From assembly GCF_017357425.1 (NCBI RefSeq), contig NZ_CP014571.1, positions 2,418,001 to 2,482,000 on the forward strand: a stretch of DNA of 64,000 nucleotides, written 5' to 3'. How positions within the stretch are numbered: the stretch's first letter is position 1; every line of letters begins with the position of its first letter. Shown in pieces: positions 33,618 to 41,975 of the stretch. The notes below the pieces were generated by a model. The model saw only the letters and a list, made by a program, of their open reading frames with translations, made no database searches and was not told the DNA's origin. The position numbers and the translations under genes were made by a program. Origin of the DNA: Arthrobacter sp. D5-1 (GTDB lineage Bacteria; Actinomycetota; Actinomycetes; Actinomycetales; Micrococcaceae).

Positions 33618-34727
33618 ATGGAACGCATGACTTCCAGCCCTGGGCAGCGACCCACCCTCAACGACGCCGACCACCCCTTTCACGGCGAATATAAAGTTCC
33701 CGGCGGCAAACTGGTGGTGGTTGACCTGGACGTCGTGGCGGGGAAGTACGCCAACGTCTCGCTGAGCGGTGACTTCTTCCTTGAACCGGACGAAGCCCTG
33801 CAGGCCATCAACGCCTCACTCACCGGACTTCCGGACAGCTCAACGGCAGCAGACATCGCCGCAGCCGTCACGGCCGGGCTGCCCAAGGATGCCGTCCTGT
33901 TTGGGTTCTCCGCGGAAGCCGTAGCTGTCACCGTCCGCCGTGCACTGGCCAAAGCCACCAGCTGGGCGGACCACCAGTGGGACGTCATCCCGCCGTCCGT
34001 GCTGCCCACCCAGGTGAACGTCGCCCTGGACGAGGTCCTCACTGAAGAGGTAGGCGCCGGATTGCGCAATCCTACGCTGCGCTTCTGGGACTGGGAGGAG
34101 CCATCCGTGGTGATAGGCAGCTTCCAGTCGGTACGCAACGAGGTGGACCCGGAGGGTGTAGCCCGCCACGGCATAACCGTGGTGCGACGCATCAGCGGTG
34201 GCGGCGCCATGTTCATGGAAGCCGGCAATTGCATCACCTATTCGCTCTACCTGCCCCAGACCCTGGTGGACGGCACCAGTTTTGCCGACTCCTATGCTTT
34301 CCTGGATGCCTGGGTGATGGCAGCCTTGGAGAAACTGGGCATCACGGCTTTCTACGTTCCCCTCAATGACATCGCTACCGAACAAGGCAAGATCGGGGGC
34401 GCAGCCCAGAAGCGCCTGGCGAACGGTGGCATGCTGCACCACGTCACCATGAGCTACGACATCGATGCCGACAAAATGGTGGATGTTCTTCGCATCGGCA
34501 AGGAAAAACTCTCGGACAAGGGGACACGGAGCGCCAAGAAGCGTGTTGATCCGCTTCGACGCCAAACGGGGCTCGCCCGCGCGGCTATCCTCGCGGCCAT
34601 GCAGGAGGTCTTCGCGGAACGCTATGGCGCCGAAGAGTCCCGCCTCACCGAGGCCGAGCTCGGTGAGGCCAGGAAACGTGTAGAGGCCAAGTTCGGCACC
34701 GACGAATGGTTGAACCGGGTTCCGTAG
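33618..34727 (+). CDS. Lipoate-protein ligase with accessory domain at the N-terminus
   Basis: A 369-residue protein with two parts. Residues about 15-105 (HGEYKVPGGKLVVVDLDV, NVSLSGDFFLEPDEALQAI) match the small accessory domain that in E. coli LplA lies at the C-terminus. The catalytic BPL/LplA/LipB domain follows: VIGSFQSVRNEVDPE, RRISGGGAMFMEAGNC and GKIGGAAQKRLANG, the last with the catalytic lysine. It attaches lipoate to 2-oxoacid dehydrogenase E2 subunits or glycine cleavage H protein. ATG 33618 or 33627 may start it; 33591 is inside the rpmE2 terminator. The domain order is inverted relative to LplA. Confidence 0.85.
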   Translation: MERMTSSPGQRPTLNDADHPFHGEYKVPGGKLVVVDLDVVAGKYANVSLSGDFFLEPDEALQAINASLTGLPDSSTAADIAAAVTAGLPKDAVLFGFSAEAVAVTVRRALAKATSWADHQWDVIPPSVLPTQVNVALDEVLTEEVGAGLRNPTLRFWDWEEPSVVIGSFQSVRNEVDPEGVARHGITVVRRISGGGAMFMEAGNCITYSLYLPQTLVDGTSFADSYAFLDAWVMAALEKLGITAFYVPLNDIATEQGKIGGAAQKRLANGGMLHHVTMSYDIDADKMVDVLRIGKEKLSDKGTRSAKKRVDPLRRQTGLARAAILAAMQEVFAERYGAEESRLTEAELGEARKRVEAKFGTDEWLNRVP

Positions 34728-34741
34728 CCGGCCGGTGGGAA

Positions 34742-37348
34742 CTACCCCACGGCGGCCTGTGCCGTGAGTGCCCGCAGCAAGTGGCTTCGCTGCTCGATGA
34801 CTATCCGGCGCAGGGCGCGGGGAGCGTCAGCGTGCGCCTTCAGCCAAGCATCCGTCCGTACCAGCACCGGATGTTCGGCGGGCTGCATGCCCTCGCTCAA
34901 GTCCTGGGCGCCCGGGAACAATCCGCGCACAATCCTGCCGGCAATCTCGATGCTGCGTTCCGCCCATACCTGCTCGAGACAGTCGAAGTAGCGTTCCACA
35001 TACGGTTCCAACAGGAACCCTGGGGCCGTGGAGAAACCCGTGATGGTTGCGCTCAGGATCTCGTTGGAGAGCCCAGGGCTGTTAACCATGGAATCCCACG
35101 CAGCTGCCTTGACTGAGGCATCCGGCACGGCGGCCGATGCCAGAGCATGGCCCTCCCTGCCGGACGCTGTCGTATCGGCCTGCAGTTCCCGGTCCAGTTC
35201 GGCACGTGACGCCTGGCCTTGGGCGGACAGGGCCTGCCAGAAGCTCCACCGCAGTTCTGCGTCCACCGCAAGTCCGTCAATGACAATGTTGCCTTCCAGG
35301 ATTCCGCGCAGCAAAGGAAGTTCAGTGTCCCCATGCCGGGACACGTCTGCCAAGGTCCTGGCCCATGCCAGTTGTTGGTCTGAACCGGGGGCTGCTGCCT
35401 TCATCCTGGCCGCCACGACTGCGAGGAAATCCTTGCGTACCCCTTCACGGGCTGCCGCCGGAACGTAGCGTTCAATGGCGCCGGAGGCATTGCCAAGCAC
35501 GTTCAACAGGACCCCAATGCCGGTCTCCGAGGAGGCAAACTGCTCCACTGCGGCCACGTAGCGCACGGCGGGCGTCACACCGTCGCGGGCAGAATCCCAC
35601 AATGCGGTCCAGCACAGGGCGCGGGCCATGGGATCGGTGATTTTGTCGAGCGACGTCCGGACCGTGTGTTCGGAATCCGGATCCAGGCGGACCTTGGCGT
35701 AGCTCAGGTCATCATCGTTGACCAGAAGCAGGGCTGGACGGCGCTTGCCGTTCAGTTGGGGCACCAACGTGCTGGGCCCTGTCACGTCCACCTCATGGCT
35801 TTCGGACCGGACGAGCCGGCCCGAAGCATCAGCGTCGTACAGGCCCAACCGCAACCGGTGGGGTCGGAGTTCCTGATGTCCCGTGATGGGGTCAATGGCA
35901 TCCTGCCGAAGCGTCACGGCGCCAAAGACGCCGTTGTCGTCCACGATTTCTGCCGAAATCGTGGAGATGCCGGACGTCTGAAGCCATTGACGGGCCCAGT
36001 CTCCAAGGTCCCTTCCTGATGCGGTGCTGAGTGCGCGGAGGAGGTCCTGGAGAGAGGTATTGCCGAACGCATGGTCCCGGAAGTACTGACGGGAGCCGGC
36101 AATGAAGGCATCAAAGCCTACGTAGGCCACCAGTTGTTTCAGTACCGAAGCGCCCTTGGCATAGGTGATCCCGTCAAAGTTCTGCTTGGCTGCTTCAAGG
36201 TCCGGGATGTCGGCCACAATCGGGTGCGTGGTGGGCAGCTGGTCCTGGACATAGGCCCAGGCTTTACGCTTATTGGCGAAGTTCACCCATGCGGTGTCCC
36301 AATCGGTGGCACGGTCCACGCCAAGTGTCCCCATGTAGTCGGCGAACGACTCCTTGAGCCAGAGATCGTCCCACCAGTTCATGGTCACGAGGTCGCCGAA
36401 CCACATGTGGGCCATCTCGTGCATCAAGGTGTTCGCACGGGCCTGGTACTGGGCATCGGTGGCGCGGGAGGCGTAGACATACTTTTCCGTGAATGTGACC
36501 AACCCGGGATTTTCCATGGCTCCGAGGTTGTATTCGGGCACGAAGGCCTGGTCATACTTACCCCACGGGTAGGGGTAGTCGAAGAGGTCGTTGAAGAAGG
36601 CCAGCCCGCTCTTGGTCAACCGGAACAGTTCTCCGGCATCGAAGGAGTCCGCCAACGAGGCCCTGCAGAAAAGTGCCAGCGGCACGTCAAGGCGGGTGTC
36701 GTCGTCGAGCGTTACGCCCCAGTGGTCAGTTGCCTTGAAGTAGGGTCCCGCCAGGACGGTGGTGATGTACGTGGACATGCGTTGGGTTGTGGCGAAATCC
36801 CAGCGCGCGGCGCGGGTGTCACCGGCCTCCGGTGTCCGCAGTTCCTCAACTCCGTTGGACGCAACTTCCCAGTTTGCCGGAGCGATCACGTGGAACGTAA
36901 ATTCGGCCTTGAGGTCCGGCTGTTCGAAGTTGGCGAAGACCCGGCGGCTGTCCGCAGGTTCGTACTGGGTGTAGAGATAGCACTGTCCATCGGCGGGATC
37001 AACAAACCGGTGCATGCCCTCGCCTGAGCGGCTGTAAAGCCCTGTTCCGGTTACGGTGACCGTGTTCTCGGCTGCCAGTCCGGCCAGGGTGATCCTGTCG
37101 CGGTCCACCACCGATCCGACGTCCAACGCCTGGCCGTTCAGCACCACGGACTGCACGCCGCCATGGATGAAATCCAGGAAGGTGGCAGAGCCTGGCTCAG
37201 CGGAGAAAGTGATGGTGCTGGTACTCGGATAACCGGAGACGGCGGGATCTTCCGCGTCGCGGACATCGAGGGTGACGTCGTAGCTGTGGGTGGTGATCAG
37301 GGCTGAACGGGTAGCGGCTTCATCGCGCGATAGATTGTGATTCGACAC
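34742..37348 (-). CDS. pepN: Aminopeptidase N (M1 family)
   Basis: An 868-residue M1 zinc aminopeptidase releasing N-terminal residues in the cytoplasm; no signal peptide is present. The substrate-binding GAMENPGLVTF and the zinc site LMHEMAHMWFGDLV (HExxH), with the third ligand Glu in WLKESFADYMG, are all present. The C-terminal half is the helical ERAP-like domain. GTG 37348 starts it, four bases after the upstream carrier stop, so the two genes are coupled. Long plus-strand frames over it are shadows. Confidence 0.96.
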   Translation of the reverse strand: MSNHNLSRDEAATRSALITTHSYDVTLDVRDAEDPAVSGYPSTSTITFSAEPGSATFLDFIHGGVQSVVLNGQALDVGSVVDRDRITLAGLAAENTVTVTGTGLYSRSGEGMHRFVDPADGQCYLYTQYEPADSRRVFANFEQPDLKAEFTFHVIAPANWEVASNGVEELRTPEAGDTRAARWDFATTQRMSTYITTVLAGPYFKATDHWGVTLDDDTRLDVPLALFCRASLADSFDAGELFRLTKSGLAFFNDLFDYPYPWGKYDQAFVPEYNLGAMENPGLVTFTEKYVYASRATDAQYQARANTLMHEMAHMWFGDLVTMNWWDDLWLKESFADYMGTLGVDRATDWDTAWVNFANKRKAWAYVQDQLPTTHPIVADIPDLEAAKQNFDGITYAKGASVLKQLVAYVGFDAFIAGSRQYFRDHAFGNTSLQDLLRALSTASGRDLGDWARQWLQTSGISTISAEIVDDNGVFGAVTLRQDAIDPITGHQELRPHRLRLGLYDADASGRLVRSESHEVDVTGPSTLVPQLNGKRRPALLLVNDDDLSYAKVRLDPDSEHTVRTSLDKITDPMARALCWTALWDSARDGVTPAVRYVAAVEQFASSETGIGVLLNVLGNASGAIERYVPAAAREGVRKDFLAVVAARMKAAAPGSDQQLAWARTLADVSRHGDTELPLLRGILEGNIVIDGLAVDAELRWSFWQALSAQGQASRAELDRELQADTTASGREGHALASAAVPDASVKAAAWDSMVNSPGLSNEILSATITGFSTAPGFLLEPYVERYFDCLEQVWAERSIEIAGRIVRGLFPGAQDLSEGMQPAEHPVLVRTDAWLKAHADAPRALRRIVIEQRSHLLRALTAQAAVG

Positions 37349-37352
37349 ACAG

Positions 37353-38390
37353 CTATCTAATCATGATCAAGGCGGCGCCCAGGCCCAGCGATGCGATGAG
37401 CAGCCAGGAGCCCAGGGCTACCAGAACAGCCCGCCCTCCGGTGTGGATCAGGGTCCGTATGCGCACGGCTGAGCCCAGTCCAAAGAGCGCCGTCGCCAGC
37501 AGAATGTCCTGGACCGCTGCCGCGATCTCCAAGCCCACAGGCGGGGCCCAGCCCAACGACCGTACGGCCACCAACGCGAGGAAGCCCGCCACGAACAGAG
37601 GGACAATCGGCGGAAACCTGCTCTCCATTCCGGCCGTTCCATTGGCGCGTTCCCGGAAATGGAGAACCCGCTGATGAAGCCCCGCGGTGGCAGCTATCGG
37701 TGCCAGCAGGACAACCCTGGTCAATTTCACGACGACGGCGATTGCCAACGCCGAAGTCCCGGCGGTTTGGGCGGTGGCTACCACCTGGCCGACGTCATGG
37801 ACGGAGGCCCCTGTCCATGCACCGAACTGCCCAGGGCTGAGGCCCAAGGGGTGCATGAGCAGGGGAAGAACCCCAATGGCCAACGTGCCGCAGAGGGTCA
37901 CCAGCGCTACTGGCAGGACCGTGTCCTGGTGCCTGATCCGCCGCACTGCAGCCATGGCCCCGATCGCCGATGCGCCGCAGATGGAAAAGCCTGTGGCAAT
38001 CAACAACGCCGCCTCGCGAGGGAGACGCAACAAGCGGGCCAGGCCATACGTTCCTGCGAAGCTCACCAGGACCACCCCGGCGATCAGCAGCAGTGCCACC
38101 CATCCAAGTCCAAGGACATCGCCCATGCTGACCTTGAGTCCCAGCAAGACAATGCCTGCACGCATGAAGTGTTTCCCCGCGAAGTCGAGCCCCGGGCGGG
38201 CGCGCCCCGCCGTGAGGACAGCCGTCCCCGGTATATTTGCTGAGAGCAAGCCCAAGGCGACAGCGAGCGTCATGGCCGGAACCGCCGGAAACACGGCGTG
38301 GATTGCGAAGGCAAGACCCGTAGCGGCGATGCTCAGGACCAACCCGGGCCCCAGCCGGGACAGCTGGGGCGTAAGACTGTTGAAGGGCAT
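37353..38390 (-). CDS. YeiH-family (UPF0324) membrane protein, putative sulfate exporter
   Basis: A 345-residue membrane protein with about ten hydrophobic helices. Family features are FSICGASAIGAMAAV, TGASVHDVGQVVATA and AGIVLLGLKVSMGDVL. The family is labelled putative sulfate exporter, but the substrate is not firmly known. ATG 38390 (CAGGG upstream) is chosen; GTG 38480 is in frame but its extension is hydrophilic and unlike the family. It shares a short divergent region with the ATP-grasp gene at 38502. Confidence 0.85.
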   Translation of the reverse strand: MPFNSLTPQLSRLGPGLVLSIAATGLAFAIHAVFPAVPAMTLAVALGLLSANIPGTAVLTAGRARPGLDFAGKHFMRAGIVLLGLKVSMGDVLGLGWVALLLIAGVVLVSFAGTYGLARLLRLPREAALLIATGFSICGASAIGAMAAVRRIRHQDTVLPVALVTLCGTLAIGVLPLLMHPLGLSPGQFGAWTGASVHDVGQVVATAQTAGTSALAIAVVVKLTRVVLLAPIAATAGLHQRVLHFRERANGTAGMESRFPPIVPLFVAGFLALVAVRSLGWAPPVGLEIAAAVQDILLATALFGLGSAVRIRTLIHTGGRAVLVALGSWLLIASLGLGAALIMIR

Positions 38391-38501
38391 GCCATAACCC
38401 TGCCGGATGGGGGCACGGAAAGGCGAACCGGGAGCACCCGGAAACCGCGACACAATCAGTGCGTAATGCGCTCGACTCAAAAAGGTGATTGTCTAATTCC
38501 C

Positions 38502-40058
38502 ATGTCTGACCTATTCCAGGATTACTCCGAGGCCGCTGCCCGCAGCGGCGCCTATGACGAGATGTTTGCCCCCGGCCACGTTGCCAGAAAATCCTACGGT
38601 CAGGTTTCCGGCGCCTTGCGGGAGCTGTCCCTGGCCGATGTGACCGCCCGGGCCGACTCCATGGCGCGCACGTTCCTGGACCGCGGAGTCACCTTCGACT
38701 ATGCGGGGGAGGAGCGCCCGTTCCCGCTGGACATCGTTCCCCGCGTTATCCCTGCCGACGAATGGGACGTCCTGGAACGCGGGGTAGCCCAGCGGGTCAA
38801 AGCACTGGAGGCTTTCCTCAACGACGTCTATGGACGCATGGCGGTAGTCACCGATGGCGTGATCCCCCGGCAACTCGTCACCACCAGCGCACACTTCCAC
38901 CGGGCAGTCCATGGATTCGAACCATCCGGCGGTGTGCGTGTCCATGTCTCGGGCATCGACGTCGTCCGTGATGCTGCCGGGACCTTCAGGGTGCTTGAGG
39001 ACAACGTCCGCGTTCCCTCCGGCGTCAGCTACGTTCTGGAGAATCGCCGGGCGATGGCCAAGGGCCTTCCGGAGGCTTTCGGCCAGCAACACATCCGTCC
39101 TGTGGAGGAATATCCCCGGCGGCTTCTCTCAGCACTCCGTAAGACAGCTCCCGCGGGCGTGGACGATCCTACGGTGGTTGTCCTGACGCCCGGCGTGTTC
39201 AACAGCGCCTACTTTGAACACACGCTCCTTGCCGGCCTCATGGGCGTGGAACTGGTGGAAGGCCGCGACCTCATCTGCCGCGGCAACCGGGTCTACATGC
39301 GGACCACTGCGGGCGAACAACGCGTGGACGTCATCTACAAGCGCATCGATGACGACTTCCTTGATCCGCTCCAGTTCCGTTCCGATTCCATGCTGGGTTG
39401 CCCTGGCCTGGTCAATGCCGCACGTGCCGGGGGAGTGACAATAGCCAACGCTGTGGGCAACGGCGTAGCTGATGACAAGCTCGTGTACAGTTACGTCCCT
39501 GACCTGATCCGGTACTACCTTCACGAAGAGCCGATCATCGCCAACGTTGACACTTTCCGGCTTGAGGAAAAGGAAGCCAGGGAGCATGTGCTGGACCGCC
39601 TTGACGAACTGGTGGTGAAGCCCGTGGACGGTTCAGGCGGCAAGGGACTGGTCATAGGACCTGATGCCACGAAGGACGAACTCGATGCCCTGCGCAAACG
39701 GGTTATTGCCGATCCGCGCGGATGGATCGCGCAGCCTGTCCTGCAGCTGTCAACCGTGCCGACGCTTTCCGGGGACAAATTCGGACCCCGTCACGTTGAC
39801 CTCCGTCCCTTCGCTGTCAACGACGGCGACGACGTCTGGGTCCTCCCCGGCGGACTGACCAGGGTGGCACTCAAGGAAGGTTCCTTGATAGTGAACTCCA
39901 GCCAGGGCGGCGGCTCCAAGGACACCTGGGTGTTGGCCGACTCGCCGAAGCTGCCCGCCGAGGTCATCCCGCGCCAGTCCGTCACCGTCCGTGAACAGGT
40001 CTCTGTATGGCCCGTCGAAAGCAATTGGCGTGACCGCCAAACGGAGCAGCAACAGTGA
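38502..40058 (+). CDS. Circularly permuted ATP-grasp peptide ligase-like protein (DUF404/DUF407)
   Basis: A 518-residue member of the circularly permuted ATP-grasp type 2 family. Visible are YDEMFAPGHVARKSYGQV, HVSGIDVVRDAAGTFRVLEDN, VRVPSGVSYVLENR, LVVKPVDGSGGKGLVIGP (glycine-rich ATP loop) and HVDLRPFAVN. These proteins are predicted to form amide bonds and are nearly always encoded with an alpha-E protein and a transglutaminase-like protein, as here. The product is unknown. ATG 38502 is chosen over an upstream open frame lying in antisense to the YeiH gene. Confidence 0.92.
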   Translation: MSDLFQDYSEAAARSGAYDEMFAPGHVARKSYGQVSGALRELSLADVTARADSMARTFLDRGVTFDYAGEERPFPLDIVPRVIPADEWDVLERGVAQRVKALEAFLNDVYGRMAVVTDGVIPRQLVTTSAHFHRAVHGFEPSGGVRVHVSGIDVVRDAAGTFRVLEDNVRVPSGVSYVLENRRAMAKGLPEAFGQQHIRPVEEYPRRLLSALRKTAPAGVDDPTVVVLTPGVFNSAYFEHTLLAGLMGVELVEGRDLICRGNRVYMRTTAGEQRVDVIYKRIDDDFLDPLQFRSDSMLGCPGLVNAARAGGVTIANAVGNGVADDKLVYSYVPDLIRYYLHEEPIIANVDTFRLEEKEAREHVLDRLDELVVKPVDGSGGKGLVIGPDATKDELDALRKRVIADPRGWIAQPVLQLSTVPTLSGDKFGPRHVDLRPFAVNDGDDVWVLPGGLTRVALKEGSLIVNSSQGGGSKDTWVLADSPKLPAEVIPRQSVTVREQVSVWPVESNWRDRQTEQQQ

Positions 40059-40113
40059 CCCCGATCCACCACCACTTGAACTTCGACCTGCACCACTCGA
40101 AGGAGGCAGTTCC

Positions 40114-41040
40114 ATGCTGAGCCGTATTGCTGAGTCTCTTTTTTGGATCGGACGCTACGTAGAACGCGCCGATGGTACGTCCAGGATCCTGGATGTGCAC
40201 CTCGAACGACTGAACCACCTGCCCCTCGAGGAGCAGCGGAGCGTAGCCCGGGAACTCCTTGCCGTGATGGGTGCCAAGCCCCAGAGCGAGGACTTCGGAC
40301 TCCCTGAACTCCTGCATGCCCTCGCTTATGACAAGCAGAGCGCCTCCTCCATTGCCGGTTCACTGGGGGCTGCACGCGAGAATGCACGGCGCGCCCGGGA
40401 AACTGTTTCGCAGTCACTTTGGGAAAGCCTCAACACCACCTATTACGGCCTCAACCAGCATCGCAAGGATGTGGTGGGAACCTACCGTTTCTGCAACTGG
40501 GTCCTCGAACGGACAGCAATGGTCCGCGGTCTTGCGGACACCACCGTCAGCCATGACGAGAGCTGGTTGTTCATGGTGTTGGGCCGGTCCCTGGAACGGG
40601 CGGACATGACTGCCCGCATGCTCTCAACGCGCGATGTCCAGTCTGCGGGTATGTCGTGGGTCAACATGCTCCGATGCGCGGGCGCCTATGAGTCGTTCAT
40701 CCGTACACGCAGGGCTGCCTTCGGAGACCAGCACGCCGCGGAATTCCTGCTGTTGGACCGTTTGTTCCCGCGGTCAATCGTCTATGCCCTGCGCGATGCC
40801 GATGAATGCCTCGCGAAACTGGACCCGTCAGCCCAGCGTGTGGGCTTCATCAACGATGCCCGGCGCATTGTTGGCCAGGCCCGCACGTTCCTCGAGTTCC
40901 ACCGCACAGACGACCTCATGTCCGAGCTGCCCGAGCACATGGAACGTGTGCAGAAGGCCGTGACGCAGGCGTCCGATGCGATTTCCCGTAAGTACTTCAA
41001 TCAGGCTGATGAGCATGCCTGGGTGGGAGAAGTTTCATGA
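40114..41040 (+). CDS. Alpha-E domain protein (DUF403)
   Basis: A 308-residue all-helical protein of the alpha-E family, whose role in the predicted ligase system is unknown. The N-terminus LSRIAESLFWIGRYVERADGT is the hallmark, followed by NARRARETVSQSLWE and LGRSLERADMTARML. The start is ATG 40114 with an ideal AGGAGG 8 bases before it; the frame is open further upstream but overlaps the ATP-grasp gene. Its stop overlaps the transglutaminase start (ATGA). Confidence 0.93.
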   Translation: MLSRIAESLFWIGRYVERADGTSRILDVHLERLNHLPLEEQRSVARELLAVMGAKPQSEDFGLPELLHALAYDKQSASSIAGSLGAARENARRARETVSQSLWESLNTTYYGLNQHRKDVVGTYRFCNWVLERTAMVRGLADTTVSHDESWLFMVLGRSLERADMTARMLSTRDVQSAGMSWVNMLRCAGAYESFIRTRRAAFGDQHAAEFLLLDRLFPRSIVYALRDADECLAKLDPSAQRVGFINDARRIVGQARTFLEFHRTDDLMSELPEHMERVQKAVTQASDAISRKYFNQADEHAWVGEVS

Positions 41041-41888
41041 CCCGGCTGAGCATCGTCCACAAGACGGCTTACAAGTACAACCGCCGCGTGACGTTGTCCT
41101 ATAACGAGGCCCGGATGACGCCCCTCACCGACGGCCAGCAGGTGGTTCTCGAGTCCTCGCTGAAGGTCTCACCCCATCAGGCGTCCGTCAGCACCTACCG
41201 TGACTACTGGGGTACCAGGGTCACGGCATTCGATATGCAAATGCCGCATGAGAGCCTTGAGGTCCTCGCCACGGCCACCGTGGAAGTGCACCGCACCGAA
41301 CGCGTGGCAGTCGAGGACGACATCGTCGGATGGGACGTCATTGCTTCGGACAAGGTCCAGGACGAGTTCAGCGACTGGTTGCCCCAGTCCAGGCTCAGTG
41401 GGCCGGGCGAGGAGGTCCTGAACATTGTTCCCGGCGTTGTGGAGGGTAAGAATCCCCACGAGGCAGCCTTGGCGGTGTTCGCCTGGATGGCCGGTGAGAT
41501 GACCTATATGAAGGGCACCACCGGGGTGACGACGAATGCCGAGCAGGCGTGGTCCCAGCGCCAAGGCGTGTGCCAGGATCTGGCACATCTGGCCATTGGG
41601 GCATTGCGCTGCAGTGGCATCCCTGCCCGCTATGTTTCGGGGTACATCCACCCAAGGTCCACGGCCGACATTGGTGAAACCGTTGCGGGACAGTCACACG
41701 CGTGGCTGGAATGGTGGGATGGGGAATGGCGCAGCTGGGACCCCACCAACCACAAGCCTGCAGGCGATTACCACGTCACGGTGGCGCGGGGCCGAGACTA
41801 CCGCGATGTTCCCCCACTGAAGGGCATCCTGTCCGGTGGCGGCGGCTCGGGACTCTCCGTTTCGGTGGAGATCACGCGCCTCGCGTAG
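41037..41888 (+). CDS. Transglutaminase-like cysteine peptidase family protein
   Basis: A 283-residue protein with an N-terminal Bact_transglu_N-type domain (LSIVHKTAYKYNRRVTLSYNEARM) and a transglutaminase core. The catalytic cysteine is in RQGVCQDLAHLAI, the histidine in AGQSHAWLEWWDGEW and the aspartate in WRSWDPTNHKP, so the triad is complete. It may cleave or form amide bonds on the ATP-grasp product. No signal peptide is visible, so it should be cytoplasmic. It ends the three-gene operon ahead of a strong palindrome. Confidence 0.93.
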   Translation: MTRLSIVHKTAYKYNRRVTLSYNEARMTPLTDGQQVVLESSLKVSPHQASVSTYRDYWGTRVTAFDMQMPHESLEVLATATVEVHRTERVAVEDDIVGWDVIASDKVQDEFSDWLPQSRLSGPGEEVLNIVPGVVEGKNPHEAALAVFAWMAGEMTYMKGTTGVTTNAEQAWSQRQGVCQDLAHLAIGALRCSGIPARYVSGYIHPRSTADIGETVAGQSHAWLEWWDGEWRSWDPTNHKPAGDYHVTVARGRDYRDVPPLKGILSGGGGSGLSVSVEITRLA

Positions 41889-41914
41889 GAGTTCAGTCGC
41901 GGAGGAGTTTAATT

Positions 41915-41957
41915 ACAGATAAGGCCCTTAAGAGCTGCTCTTAAGGGCCTTATCTGT
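41915..41957. terminator. 43-bp near-perfect palindrome, bidirectional terminator
   Basis: Two exact 21-base arms (41915-41935 and 41937-41957) around a single central base, with core GGCCCTTAAGAGC. It separates the convergent transglutaminase and zinc-ribbon SDR genes and starts with TTACAGATAAGG. Terminator is the simplest reading; the arm length is unusual. Confidence 0.75.
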
Positions 41958-41975
41958 ACAGAGACTCCAGATTTT

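Noticed and set aside
36071..37027. A 318-codon plus-strand frame over pepN
   Set aside because: It is antisense to the HExxH aminopeptidase; GC-driven shadow.
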